Shown here one piece after another: positions 6,063 to 15,553 of a stretch of DNA of 32,240 nucleotides. Positions within the stretch are counted from its first letter, which is position 1, and every line of letters begins with the position of its first letter. Below the pieces are notes generated by a model. That model had not been told where the DNA came from. It made no database searches and worked only from the letters and a program-made list of their open reading frames with translations. Source of the stretch: Arenimonas sp. (GTDB lineage Bacteria > Pseudomonadota > Gammaproteobacteria > Xanthomonadales > Xanthomonadaceae); assembly GCA_026398695.1 (NCBI GenBank), contig JAPLSJ010000037.1, positions 1-32,240 of the forward strand, in the 5' to 3' direction. The translations under genes and the position numbers were made by a program.

Positions 6063-7391
6063 ATGTCTTTTGAAACCCTTGGGCTCGCGCCCGAGCTGAA
6101 CCGTGCGCTCGCCGAACTCGGCTACGCCAACCCCACCCCGATCCAGGCCGAAGCGATCCCGCTGGTCATGGCCGGCCACGACCTGATGGGCGGCGCCCAG
6201 ACCGGCACCGGCAAGACGGCCGCGTTCTCGCTGCCCCTGCTGCACCGCCTGGCCCAGGCCGGCCCGCAGTCCGGCCCGCGCAAGCCGCGCGCGCTGGTGC
6301 TCACCCCGACCCGCGAGCTGGCCGTGCAGGTGCACGACAGCCTGCGCGCCTACGGCAAGCACCTGCGCCTGGCCAGCACCACCGTCTACGGTGGCGCCGG
6401 CATGCAGCCGCAGATCGACGCGCTGCGCCGCGGCGTCGACATCCTGGTGGCCACCCCGGGCCGCCTGCTCGACCATCTCGAGCGCCGCAGCGTGGACCTC
6501 TCGCACGTTGAGATCCTCGTGCTGGACGAAGCCGACCGCATGCTCGACATGGGCTTCCTGCCCGCGATCAAGCGCGTGATGGCCAAGATCCCGTCGCGCC
6601 GCCAGACCCTGCTGTTCTCGTCCACCTTCGAGGAAGCGATCAAGAAGCTGGCGATGGAATTCCTGCGCGACCCGAAGGAAGTGCAGGTGTCGGTGCGCAA
6701 CGCCGTCGCCACCAACGTCACCCACATCGTCCATCCGGTGGACGCGAGCCGCAAGCGCGACCTGCTGCTGGAAATCCTCAGCAAGCGCTACCAGGACCAG
6801 GTGCTGGTCTTCGGCCGCACCAAGCACGGCTGCAACCGCCTGTCCGAGCAGCTCGACAACGCCGGCATCAACTCGGTGGCCATCCACGGCAACAAGAGCC
6901 AGGCCCAGCGCCTGAAGGCCCTGCGCGACTTCAAGTCGGGCAAGGCGCGCGTGCTGGTCGCCACCGACGTGGCCGCGCGCGGCCTCGACATCCCGCTGCT
7001 GCCGATGGTCATCAACTTCGACCTGCCGATGGTCGCGGAAGACTACGTGCACCGCATCGGCCGCACAGGCCGCGCCGGCGCTTCCGGCGAAGCCATTTCG
7101 CTGGTGTCGTCGGATGAAGGCGGCCTGCTGCGCGCCATCCAGCGCGTGCTGAAGGCCGACATCGAGATGGTGGTGGTGGAAGGCTACGAGCCGCAGCGCC
7201 AGATCCGCATGGGCAACGACGCGCCGTCGGGCCGTCCGGCCGGCGGCCAGCGTCCGCCGCAGCGCCACGCCCGTCGCCCGCACGTGGCCAACGGCGAGCG
7301 CCACGCGCACGCCGGTCCGAAGGGCCCGCGCGACGGCGCCCGTGGCGACGGCGGCCGCGGCCGCAGCGACGGCACCCGCACCGCTCGCTGA
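6063..7391 (+). CDS. rhlE: DEAD-box RNA helicase, RhlE type
   Basis: 442 residues. An ATP-dependent cytoplasmic RNA helicase of the RhlE subgroup, which acts on structured RNA in ribosome maturation and in mRNA decay. Motifs in order: Q motif (GYANPTPIQ, ending at Q28), Walker A AQTGTGKT (45-52), PTREL (82-86), TPGR (131-134), DEAD (155-158), motif III SST (186-188), ARGLD (305-309) and HRIGRTGRAG (330-339). Motif III is normally SAT. The C-terminal tail from about residue 380 is low-complexity and rich in Arg, Gly and His, as in RhlE proteins, where it binds RNA. The start follows CGGAG at good spacing, and the family N-terminus (SFETLGLAPEL) begins right there. A strong terminator follows. 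A second DEAD-box gene lies about 4 kb downstream. Confidence 0.93.
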   Translation: MSFETLGLAPELNRALAELGYANPTPIQAEAIPLVMAGHDLMGGAQTGTGKTAAFSLPLLHRLAQAGPQSGPRKPRALVLTPTRELAVQVHDSLRAYGKHLRLASTTVYGGAGMQPQIDALRRGVDILVATPGRLLDHLERRSVDLSHVEILVLDEADRMLDMGFLPAIKRVMAKIPSRRQTLLFSSTFEEAIKKLAMEFLRDPKEVQVSVRNAVATNVTHIVHPVDASRKRDLLLEILSKRYQDQVLVFGRTKHGCNRLSEQLDNAGINSVAIHGNKSQAQRLKALRDFKSGKARVLVATDVAARGLDIPLLPMVINFDLPMVAEDYVHRIGRTGRAGASGEAISLVSSDEGGLLRAIQRVLKADIEMVVVEGYEPQRQIRMGNDAPSGRPAGGQRPPQRHARRPHVANGERHAHAGPKGPRDGARGDGGRGRSDGTRTAR

Positions 7392-7412
7392 CCTGCGCTT
7401 CACTGCTGAATG

Positions 7413-7444
7413 AAAGGCCCGCTTCGGCGGGCCTTTTTCTTTTT
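7413..7444 (+). terminator. Intrinsic terminator of rhlE
   Basis: A perfect 10-bp stem (AAAGGCCCGC / GCGGGCCTTT, 7413-7422 with 7427-7436) with a stable TTCG tetraloop, followed by TTCTTTTT. Confidence 0.92.
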
Positions 7445-7449
7445 GGCGG

Positions 7450-8319
7450 CTAGTTCGCGGGGCGGGCGGCGAGGCTCAGCCAGGCGCCGGTGAGCAGCAG
7501 CGCCACCGCCACCGCCTGGGTCCAGTGGGGCGTGGCGCGGCCGAAGGCCAGCAGCAGGCCGGTGGACAGCAGAGGCGCCGCATAGGACAGCGTGCCCAGC
7601 ACCGCGATGTCGCCGCGCTTGGTGCCGATGTCCCACAGCCAGAAAGCGATGCCCGTGGGCCCCAGCCCCAGCGCGATCACCAGCACCCACTGCCAGCCCG
7701 TGGGCGCCACCGTGGTTTCCAGGGCCAGGTGCGCGAGGCCGCCCAGCAGACCGACCACCAGGCACGACGCCGCCATCGCCGCACTCGGCACCGCCTCGAA
7801 ACGGCGGTTGAGCACCGAATACAGCGCCCAGATCAGCGCCGCCCCGAGTGCCGCCGCATAGCCGGGCACGTGCGCCGGATCGACCTGCAGCGAACGACCG
7901 CGCGTGACCAGCAATACCGCCGCCGCCAGACCCAGCATCGTGCCCAGCCACTGCCCCGGCCGCACCCGCGTGCCGCCGACCAGCGCGGCGAACACCACGA
8001 TCAGCAAAGGCCACAGATAGTTGATGAGGTTGGCTTCGACCGCGGGCGCGCGCTTGAGCGCGACGAAATACAGCGCGTGGTAGCCAAACAGCGCACCGAT
8101 GCCCAGCGCGCCCGCCGCCCAGGGCTGCTTCAGCGCGGCAACGCCAGGCCCGCCCGGCCGCAGCACCAGCGCCACGCCGGCCAGGCCCGCGATGCCGAAG
8201 CCCATGGCCAACAGCTGGAATGGCGGGATCGCGCCGGTGGCCGTGGTCAGCACCGCCAGCGACGACCACAGCAGCACCGCGGCGAACCCCGCCAGCGTGG
8301 CGCGCCGGCGCGACGTCAT
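7450..8319 (-). CDS. EamA-family (DMT superfamily) transporter
   Basis: 289 residues with ten hydrophobic segments and the internal two-fold repeat typical of two EamA domains (about residues 8-136 and 150-283). Conserved points include the N-terminal LLWSSLAVL, the LINYLWPLLIVVFAAL segment in the first half and ALIWALYSVLNRRF opening the second half. This resembles the aromatic amino-acid exporter YddG branch of the family, but the substrate cannot be assigned. It resides in the inner membrane. The ATG overlaps the stop of the upstream DAACS symporter as ATGA, so the two transporters form one translationally coupled operon. The gene ends just beyond the rhlE terminator, convergent with rhlE. 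Confidence 0.88.
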   Translation of the reverse strand: MTSRRRATLAGFAAVLLWSSLAVLTTATGAIPPFQLLAMGFGIAGLAGVALVLRPGGPGVAALKQPWAAGALGIGALFGYHALYFVALKRAPAVEANLINYLWPLLIVVFAALVGGTRVRPGQWLGTMLGLAAAVLLVTRGRSLQVDPAHVPGYAAALGAALIWALYSVLNRRFEAVPSAAMAASCLVVGLLGGLAHLALETTVAPTGWQWVLVIALGLGPTGIAFWLWDIGTKRGDIAVLGTLSYAAPLLSTGLLLAFGRATPHWTQAVAVALLLTGAWLSLAARPAN

Positions 8320-9590
8320 TCGCGCCGGGCCCCGTCCTCGAGGCCGATGTCGGTGTTCGCGGCGTCGTAGATCGCCTGGTCCAGCAGGCCCGTTTCCTTG
8401 GCCACCAGCACCGGCACCAGCACCTGGCCGGTAACGTTGGTCATGGTGCGCATCATGTCCAGCACGCGGTCGATCGCGACCAGATAGCCGATGCCCTCCA
8501 GCGGCAGCCCCGCCGAGCTCAGCACCACCGTGGCCATCACCATCGCGGTGCCCGGCACGCCGGCGGTGCCGAAGCTGCCCAGCACCGAGGCCAGCAGGAT
8601 GACGAAGTACTGCGATGCCGACAGGTCGATGCCGAAGTACTGGGCGACGAACACCGAGGTCATCGCCGGGAAGATGGCGCCGCAGCCGTCCATCTTGATG
8701 CTGGCGCCCAGCGGCACCGCGAACGCGGCGTACTCGGGCTTCACGCCCAGGTTGTGGGTGGCCGCGCGCAGCGACGCCGGCAGCGCCGCGAAGCTCGACG
8801 AGGCCACGAACGCGATCTGCATGGCCGGGAACGCGCCGCGGAAGAACTTCAGCGGATTCAGGCCGTGCGCCAGAAGCAGCCCGCCGTAGACGAACACGAT
8901 GTGCAGCGCGCACGCCAGGTAAAGCGCGAACACGAAGCCGCCCAGCGGCAGCAGCCGCTCGAAGCCATAGGTGCCCACCAGCGCCGCGATCAGGCCGAAC
9001 GTGCCGATGGGCGTGAACTCCAGCACGAAGCGCGTCACCTGGATCATGGTCTCGCTGGCCTCGCCGGCCAGCGCGCGCAGGCGCGCCGTCTTCTCGCCCA
9101 GCTTCACCAGCGCGAAGCCCACCAGCCCGGCGAAGAAGATCACCTGCAGGATCTTGCCTTCGGCCAGGGCCTTGAACGGATTGGCCGGCACCACGTCCAG
9201 CAGCACCGCCACCGCGCCCGGGACCACCTTCTCGACGTAGCCCGCGTCGGGCACCAGCGCGCCCAGGCCCAGTCCCGGCTGCAGCACCAGCGCCACGGCC
9301 AGGCCCACGCCCACCGCCAGCGCCGCCGTCACGGCGAACCAGGCGAAGGTGCGGCCGCCCAGCGCCGCCACCGACTGCTGCCCGTGCAGGCTGGCCACCG
9401 CGTTGATCACCGCGAAAAACACCAGCGGCGTGGCGATCATCTTGATCAGCGTGACGTACAGCGTGCCCAGCGGCTGGAACCAGGGCCCCGCCTGCGGACC
9501 CAGCAGCCAGCCGGCCAGGCCGCCCAGCACGAAGCCCGCCAGCACGCGCTGCCAGAAGGGAATATGGAACCAACGCTTCAACAGGGACAT
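8316..9590 (-). CDS. DAACS-family (SDF) dicarboxylate/amino acid symporter with altered cation site
   Basis: 424 residues. Members of this inner-membrane family (GltP, DctA, GltPh fold) take up acidic amino acids, dicarboxylates, cystine or neutral amino acids with Na+ or H+. Seen: the serine-rich hairpin-1 motif VASSSFAALP (264-266 are SSS), the TM7 motif, here SIKMDGCG (K299, D301), hairpin 2 GTAGVPGTAM (341-350), and TM8 DMMRTMTNVTGQ (D378, R381, T382, N385, Q389). Aligned by eye to GltPh, D394, R397, T398 and N401 are kept. N310 of the NMDGT motif is Lys and D405 is Gln; both are Na1-site ligands in GltPh. R381 at the GltPh R397 position suggests an acidic substrate. I chose ATG 9590 because the family N-terminus begins there. 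It is cotranscribed with the EamA gene. Confidence 0.9.
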   Translation of the reverse strand: MSLLKRWFHIPFWQRVLAGFVLGGLAGWLLGPQAGPWFQPLGTLYVTLIKMIATPLVFFAVINAVASLHGQQSVAALGGRTFAWFAVTAALAVGVGLAVALVLQPGLGLGALVPDAGYVEKVVPGAVAVLLDVVPANPFKALAEGKILQVIFFAGLVGFALVKLGEKTARLRALAGEASETMIQVTRFVLEFTPIGTFGLIAALVGTYGFERLLPLGGFVFALYLACALHIVFVYGGLLLAHGLNPLKFFRGAFPAMQIAFVASSSFAALPASLRAATHNLGVKPEYAAFAVPLGASIKMDGCGAIFPAMTSVFVAQYFGIDLSASQYFVILLASVLGSFGTAGVPGTAMVMATVVLSSAGLPLEGIGYLVAIDRVLDMMRTMTNVTGQVLVPVLVAKETGLLDQAIYDAANTDIGLEDGARRE

Positions 9591-9617
9591 GGCCGGACTC
9601 GGCGGGGGCAAGCGTCG

Positions 9618-9623
9618 AACATA
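9618..9623 (-). promoter_or_regulatory. Candidate -10 box (TATGTT) of the DAACS/EamA operon
   Basis: GGGTATGTTCGACGC on the minus strand, 27 nt upstream of the symporter ATG. It fits the local TAnnnT pattern but lacks a clear -35. Confidence 0.3.
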
Positions 9624-9676
9624 CCCAGTCCCCGGCCGCCGGTCACCCGCGCTGCCGCCAACGCACCGTTGCGGGC

Positions 9677-9682
9677 GATAAT
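9677..9682 (+). promoter_or_regulatory. Candidate -10 box (GATAAT) of the Ca2+/cation antiporter gene
   Basis: GGGCGATAATCGGGCAC, five of six matches to TATAAT, followed by a leader of about 18 nt that carries CCGGAG before the ATG. Confidence 0.45.
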
Positions 9683-9706
9683 CGGGCACTTTCCCCGGAG
9701 CACCCC

Positions 9707-10783
9707 ATGATCCTCATCACCTTCCTGGCGGGCCTGGCCCTGCTCATCTTCGGAGCCGACCTGCTGGTGCGCGGCGCCTCTCGCCTGTCGCTGTCCCTGG
9801 GCATCGCGCCGCTGGTGGTCGGACTGACCGTGGTGGCCTTCGGCACCAGCGCACCCGAACTGGCGGTGTCGGTGAAGGGCGCGTTGGACGGCCAGACCGA
9901 CATCGCGCTGGGCAACGTGGTGGGCAGCAACATCTTCAACGTGCTGTTCATCCTGGGCGTGTCGGCGCTGCTGGCGCCGCTGGTGGTGGACCGCCAGCTG
10001 ATCCGCCAGGAGGTGCCGATCATGGTCGGGCTGTCGGCGCTGGTGCTGTGGATGGCGATGGACCTGGGCATTTCCTTCGCGGACGGCGCGGTGCTGCTCG
10101 GCGCGCTGCTGGCCTACATCGTGCTGCTTTATCGCCAGGGAAAGAACGCGGCGCCGGCTGAAGTCGCCGACGCGCTGGTGTCGAATCCTCCGGGGCTGAT
10201 GGCTAGGCTGCCGGTGCAGCTGGCCCTGATCGTGGTCGGCCTGGCCATGCTGGTGCTGGGTTCGCGCTGGCTGGTAGACGCCGCCACGACGTTCGCGACG
10301 ATGCTGGGCGTCAGCCCGCTGGTGATCGGCCTGACCATCGTCGCGGCCGGCACCTCGCTGCCCGAGGTGGCCACGTCGGTGATCGCGGCACTGCGCGGCG
10401 AACGTGAAATCGCCGTGGGCAACGTGCTGGGCAGCGGCATCTTCAACCTGGGCGCCGTTCTCGGCATCAGCGCCATGGTCTCGGGCACCGGCCTGCAGGT
10501 GCCGCCCTCGCTGCTGGCCTTCGACCTGCCGGTGATGCTGGCGGTGGCGGTCGCCTGCCTGCCGATCCTGTTCACGGGCCACCTGATCGCACGCTGGGAA
10601 GGCGCGGTGTTCCTGGGTTATTACGTCGCCTACACCACCTACCTGGTGCTCAACGCGCAGGAACACGACGCGCTGGACGAGTTCACGCTGGTGATGCGCA
10701 CCGTGGTGATCCCGCTGACCGTGCTGACGCTGGCGGCCGTGGCCTGGCGCGAGCTCAAGCGCTGGCGCCGGACCCACCCATGA
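9707..10783 (+). CDS. Calcium/sodium antiporter, YrbG-like (CaCA superfamily)
   Basis: 358 residues with ten hydrophobic segments in two inverted halves. The two alpha-repeats are clear: alpha-1 AFGTSAPELAVSV (E51) with GNVVGSNIFN (69-78), and alpha-2 AAGTSLPEVATSV (E220) with GNVLGSGIFN (238-247). The glutamates in the PE motifs are the cation-binding acids of the superfamily. In alpha-2 the usual Asn of GSN is Gly (G244). Family members exchange Ca2+ for Na+ or H+ across the inner membrane; the ion pair for this one is not determined. The start has CCGGAG at good spacing and the protein begins directly with the first membrane helix. The gene ends 3 bp from the stop of the convergent CopD/HemJ-like gene. 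Confidence 0.9.
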   Translation: MILITFLAGLALLIFGADLLVRGASRLSLSLGIAPLVVGLTVVAFGTSAPELAVSVKGALDGQTDIALGNVVGSNIFNVLFILGVSALLAPLVVDRQLIRQEVPIMVGLSALVLWMAMDLGISFADGAVLLGALLAYIVLLYRQGKNAAPAEVADALVSNPPGLMARLPVQLALIVVGLAMLVLGSRWLVDAATTFATMLGVSPLVIGLTIVAAGTSLPEVATSVIAALRGEREIAVGNVLGSGIFNLGAVLGISAMVSGTGLQVPPSLLAFDLPVMLAVAVACLPILFTGHLIARWEGAVFLGYYVAYTTYLVLNAQEHDALDEFTLVMRTVVIPLTVLTLAAVAWRELKRWRRTHP

Positions 10784-10786
10784 CCT

Positions 10787-11206
10787 TCAGAACGGCTTGA
10801 AATAGACCAGCCACAGCACCGGGATCGCCAGCACCAGCGGCACTTCGTTGAACCAGCGCAGCGCCGTGGGCGATGGCAGCGTGGCGCCCGCGGCGGCGCG
10901 CTTGATCCAGCGGCCGGTGAAGATGAAGTGCGCCAGCAGCAACAGCACCAGCGTCAGCTTGGCGTGCACCCAGCCGCCCTTCATGCCGAAATGCATCCAC
11001 AGCGTGAGCCCCAGCACCAGCGCGATGCCGAACATGACGTGGCCGAACCGGTAAAGGCGGCGGCCCATCAGCGCGAGACGCTCACGGACGGCGGGGTCAG
11101 CCCCCGCCTCGGCCAGGTTCACCAGGATGCGCGGCAGGTAGAACACCGTCGCCATCCAGGCGATCACGAACAGCACGTGGAAGAGTTTGGTCCACAGGTA
11201 AGGCAT
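10787..11206 (-). CDS. CopD/HemJ-like four-helix membrane protein
   Basis: 139 residues with four membrane helices. The N-terminus, KLFHVLFVIAWMATVFYLPR (starting at residue 7), closely follows the pattern of the HemJ/UPF0093 family, including the early His that binds haem in studied members. A second His-bearing segment is LWMHFGMKGGWVHAKL. HemJ is an oxygen-independent-type protoporphyrinogen IX oxidase of the inner membrane. Sequences like this one in related bacteria are often called CopD family, so either a haem-synthesis or a copper-related role is possible; I favour HemJ-like. CCGGAG lies about 8 nt before ATG 11206. The gene is convergent with the antiporter gene. Confidence 0.75.
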   Translation of the reverse strand: MPYLWTKLFHVLFVIAWMATVFYLPRILVNLAEAGADPAVRERLALMGRRLYRFGHVMFGIALVLGLTLWMHFGMKGGWVHAKLTLVLLLLAHFIFTGRWIKRAAAGATLPSPTALRWFNEVPLVLAIPVLWLVYFKPF

Positions 11207-11319
11207 GCATTTGCTCCGGAATGAGGCGGCAGGATGCCATGCCTGCAGCGGCAGGCACCACGAAGGCCCCCGCGGGCGGTAAAAACGACGCGGTTCAGGC
11301 GCTTGCGCGGGTTTTAGGG

Positions 11320-11325
11320 TACAAT
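11320..11325 (+). promoter_or_regulatory. Candidate -10 box (TACAAT) of deaD
   Basis: GGGTACAATCTCGCGCC gives a good -10 followed by a GC-rich start region. The best -35-like TTGCGC is only 11 bp upstream, so the -35 is weak or absent. The predicted leader is about 75 nt and contains a small perfect hairpin (CCGAT-GCT-ATCGG, 11372-11384). Confidence 0.5.
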
Positions 11326-11405
11326 CTCGCGCCTTCTTCGTGTCCGTGGTGTGCCGGTATGCGAAGTCTTCCCGATGCTATCGGACCCAGACAAACGGAC
11401 CTCCC

Positions 11406-13310
<1,905 letters not shown>

Positions 13311-13328
13311 GGCCGCGGCGTCCGCATG

Positions 13329-13361
13329 AAAAAAGCCGGGGCATTGCCCCGGCTTTTTTTT
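13329..13361. terminator. Bidirectional intrinsic terminator between deaD and the DUF4349 gene
   Basis: A long perfect stem, AAAAAAGCCGGGGC / GCCCCGGCTTTTTT (13329-13342 with 13346-13359), with an ATT loop. The A-run on one side and T-run on the other let it work for both convergent genes. Confidence 0.95.
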
Positions 13362-13385
13362 GCGCGAACGATCCGGTACCGCGGG

Positions 13386-14189
13386 TCAGGCCGCCGGGCG
13401 GCGCCGGCGCAGCAGTGCGCGCACCGCCCAGCCCACGGCCAGCAGCACCAGCAGGAAGGGCAGCGTGGCCACCACCACCGTCACCAGCACGGCCACGCTG
13501 GCGTCGAGCACCGACAGCGAATCACGCAGCGCCTCGCCCAGCTCCGAGCTTTCCGCCGTCACCTGCGACGACTCGAAGCGCAGCGTGAGCAGGTTGGTGC
13601 TCAGGCGGCGCTGCTGTTGCGCCGCTTCCTGTTCGGAGGCCTGCAGTTCGGTTTCGATTTGCGCCAGCTGGTTGCTCAAGGCAATCAGGTCTTCGGCCTT
13701 GATGTCCCTGCGCGCCAGGAACTCGCTCAGGCGTTCGTGCTGGATGCGCAGGCGCTGCTGCCGCAGGCCGTTGTCGCGAACGGCGTCGGCCAGGTCCTCG
13801 GCCTCGGTGGCCCGCTGCGACAGTTCGCCGCCCTGCGCGGCCATCGCCACCAGCGGCTCGATCGCCTTGGGCTCGGCGCGCAGCTGCAGCTTGCCGCCCG
13901 GCCACTGGCCGCTGCTCTGTTCCTCGCCCAGCACGGTGCAGGTGCCGTGGCGGCCCTCCATGCAGGCCGTGCGGACGGCGGCTACCCGCTCGGCGATGGC
14001 GGCGGCCTCCAGGCGGACCGTGGCTTCGTGCGAATAGGCCAGGAAATTGCCCGGCGCGTTGGCCTGGCCGGTCAGCCCGGCGGGAGCCGCTTCGGCGGCG
14101 GCGTCGGCCTGGGAGTAGCCGTCCGTTTTCGCGCAGCCCGCGACGGTCACCAGCAGCAGGGCAGACAGGGAAACGGCGATCCGCGACAT
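13386..14189 (-). CDS. DUF4349 lipoprotein with coiled coil and C-terminal membrane helix
   Basis: 267 residues. The N-terminal signal sequence ends in the lipobox VAGC (Cys19). A beta-rich segment with two cysteines (TACMEGRHGTC) follows. A long heptad-like helical stretch rich in Gln and Glu is at about residues 120-205, and a C-terminal membrane helix (about 230-255) ends in a basic RRRRPAA tail on the cytoplasmic side. This layout matches DUF4349 proteins, whose function is unknown. Having both a lipobox and a C-terminal membrane helix places it on the periplasmic side of the inner membrane. ATG 14189 begins right at the signal peptide. It is divergent from the HI0933-family flavoprotein gene and shares a terminator with deaD. 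Confidence 0.84.
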   Translation of the reverse strand: MSRIAVSLSALLLVTVAGCAKTDGYSQADAAAEAAPAGLTGQANAPGNFLAYSHEATVRLEAAAIAERVAAVRTACMEGRHGTCTVLGEEQSSGQWPGGKLQLRAEPKAIEPLVAMAAQGGELSQRATEAEDLADAVRDNGLRQQRLRIQHERLSEFLARRDIKAEDLIALSNQLAQIETELQASEQEAAQQQRRLSTNLLTLRFESSQVTAESSELGEALRDSLSVLDASVAVLVTVVVATLPFLLVLLAVGWAVRALLRRRRPAA

Positions 14190-14220
14190 GAGGGGTCCAG
14201 GCTGGAAGGGGTGTGTGCGA

Positions 14221-14226
14221 AGCGTA
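14221..14226 (-). promoter_or_regulatory. Candidate -10 box (TACGCT) of the DUF4349 gene
   Basis: GGATACGCTTCGCAC on the minus strand, 31 nt upstream of the ATG. A moderate match in the divergent region. Confidence 0.3.
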
Positions 14227-14260
14227 TCCGAAGCCGTGCCCGCCGCGCGGCCTGCCCCGC

Positions 14261-14266
14261 TATCAT
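14261..14266 (+). promoter_or_regulatory. Candidate -10 box (TATCAT) of the HI0933-family gene
   Basis: CGCTATCATTCGCGCC gives a good -10 (five of six to TATAAT) with a GC-rich block after it. The predicted start lies at or just before the ATG of a 13-codon leader ORF. Confidence 0.48.
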
Positions 14267-14275
14267 TCGCGCCAG

Positions 14276-14317
14276 ATGATTCCGTCCCGCCACCCCACCG
14301 GCCCCTCGACGCCATGA
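14276..14317 (+). CDS. Possible 13-codon leader ORF overlapping the next start
   Basis: ATG at 14276 opens a 13-codon frame (MIPSRHPTGPSTP) whose TGA overlaps the downstream ATG 14314 as ATGA. There is no Shine-Dalgarno; the -10-like TATCAT ends 9 nt before it, so it would be read from the very 5' end of the mRNA. It may couple translation of the following gene or be chance. Confidence 0.3.
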   Translation: MIPSRHPTGPSTP

Positions 14318-15501
14318 GCGTGCCCAGCACCGACGTACTGGTGATCGGCGGCGGCGCCGCGGGCCTGTTCTGCGCGCTCACCGCCGGCCGGCGCGGCCGG
14401 CGCGTGCGCGTGGTCGAGCACGCCAACCGCTGCGGCAAGAAGATCCTGATGTCGGGCGGCGGGCGCTGCAATTTCACCAACACCGGCACCACGCCGGCGA
14501 ACTTCCTGTCGGCCAACCCGCACTTCTGCAAGTCGGCGCTGGCGCGCTTCCGGCCCGAGCACTTCATCGCCATGGTGGACGCGCACGGCATCGCCTGGCA
14601 CGAGAAGGAGCTGGGCCAGCTGTTCTGCGACGACTCGTCCAAGCAGATCGTGGCCATGCTGCTGGCCGAATGCGCCGACGCCGGCGTGCGGGTGGACGTG
14701 TCGTGTTCGGTGCAATCGATCCAGTCGCTGCCCGGTGGCGGCTTCCGCGTGGCCACCTCGCAGGGGACGGAGGTCGTTGAGTCGCTGGTGGTCGCCACCG
14801 GCGGCCTGTCCATCCCCAGCATGGGCGCCACCGGTTTCGGCTACGAGCTGGCGCGCCAGTTCGGCCACGCCGTGCTGCCCACGCGCGCCGGCCTGGTGCC
14901 GCTGACGCTCAGCGGCAAGCACCAGGAACACTACGCCGAGCTCGCGGGCGTGGCCTTCCCGGTGGAGGCACGCTGCGGCAAGGCGAGCTTCCGCAATGCG
15001 ATGCTGGTGACCCATCGCGGGCTCAGCGGCCCCGCCATCCTGCAGATCTCGTCGTACTGGGAGCCGGGCAAGGAACTGCTGCTCGACCTGCTGCCCGAAC
15101 GCGACATCCAGGCCTGGCTGCTCGAGCGCCAGGCCGCCAAGCCCGCCGCCGAACTCAAGACCGTGCTGGCCGAGGCCTTCCCGCAGCGCTTCGCCCAGCG
15201 CCTGTGCGAGGTCTGGTTCCCGAACAAGCCCATGCGCCAGTACACCCACAACGAACTGCCGGCCATCGCCCGCCTGCTGGCGCACTGGCCCATCGTCGCC
15301 AGCGGCACCGAGGGCTACCGGACCGCCGAAGTGACCCTGGGCGGCGTGGACACCGACGGCCTGTCGTCGGCCACGATGGCCTCGCGCCACGTGCCCGGCC
15401 TGTACTTCGTCGGCGAAGTGGTGGACGTCAGCGGCTGGCTGGGCGGCTACAACTTCCAGTGGGCCTGGGCCTCCGGGCACGCCGCGGGCAGCGTGGCCTG
15501 A
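14314..15501 (+). CDS. HI0933/YhiN-family FAD-dependent oxidoreductase
   Basis: 395 residues, a cytoplasmic flavoprotein of the HI0933 (BaiN-like, NAD(P)/FAD-dependent) family. N-terminal FAD motif VIGGGAAGLFCALTAG (10-25), acidic residue at the end of beta-2 (E35), and the family signature GKKILMSGGGRCNFTN (41-56). The C-terminal FAD contact is GLYFVGEVVDVSGWLGGYN with a QWAWASG helix. The physiological substrate of the family is not firmly established. ATG 14314 is chosen because the FAD motif follows at the normal distance. No Shine-Dalgarno is evident, but the start overlaps the stop of a small leader ORF. Convergent with the DUF885 gene, 52 bp away. Confidence 0.88.
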   Translation: MSVPSTDVLVIGGGAAGLFCALTAGRRGRRVRVVEHANRCGKKILMSGGGRCNFTNTGTTPANFLSANPHFCKSALARFRPEHFIAMVDAHGIAWHEKELGQLFCDDSSKQIVAMLLAECADAGVRVDVSCSVQSIQSLPGGGFRVATSQGTEVVESLVVATGGLSIPSMGATGFGYELARQFGHAVLPTRAGLVPLTLSGKHQEHYAELAGVAFPVEARCGKASFRNAMLVTHRGLSGPAILQISSYWEPGKELLLDLLPERDIQAWLLERQAAKPAAELKTVLAEAFPQRFAQRLCEVWFPNKPMRQYTHNELPAIARLLAHWPIVASGTEGYRTAEVTLGGVDTDGLSSATMASRHVPGLYFVGEVVDVSGWLGGYNFQWAWASGHAAGSVA

Positions 15502-15553
15502 GCCTGGCTGCACACGGCGGCGGCGCCGGAGCCTTGCCGCCTTCGATCGGCCC

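Noticed and set aside
8220-9710. A 496-codon plus-strand frame opposite the DAACS symporter
   Set aside because: Rich in His, Arg and Gln without motifs; the minus-strand frame is a clear transporter.
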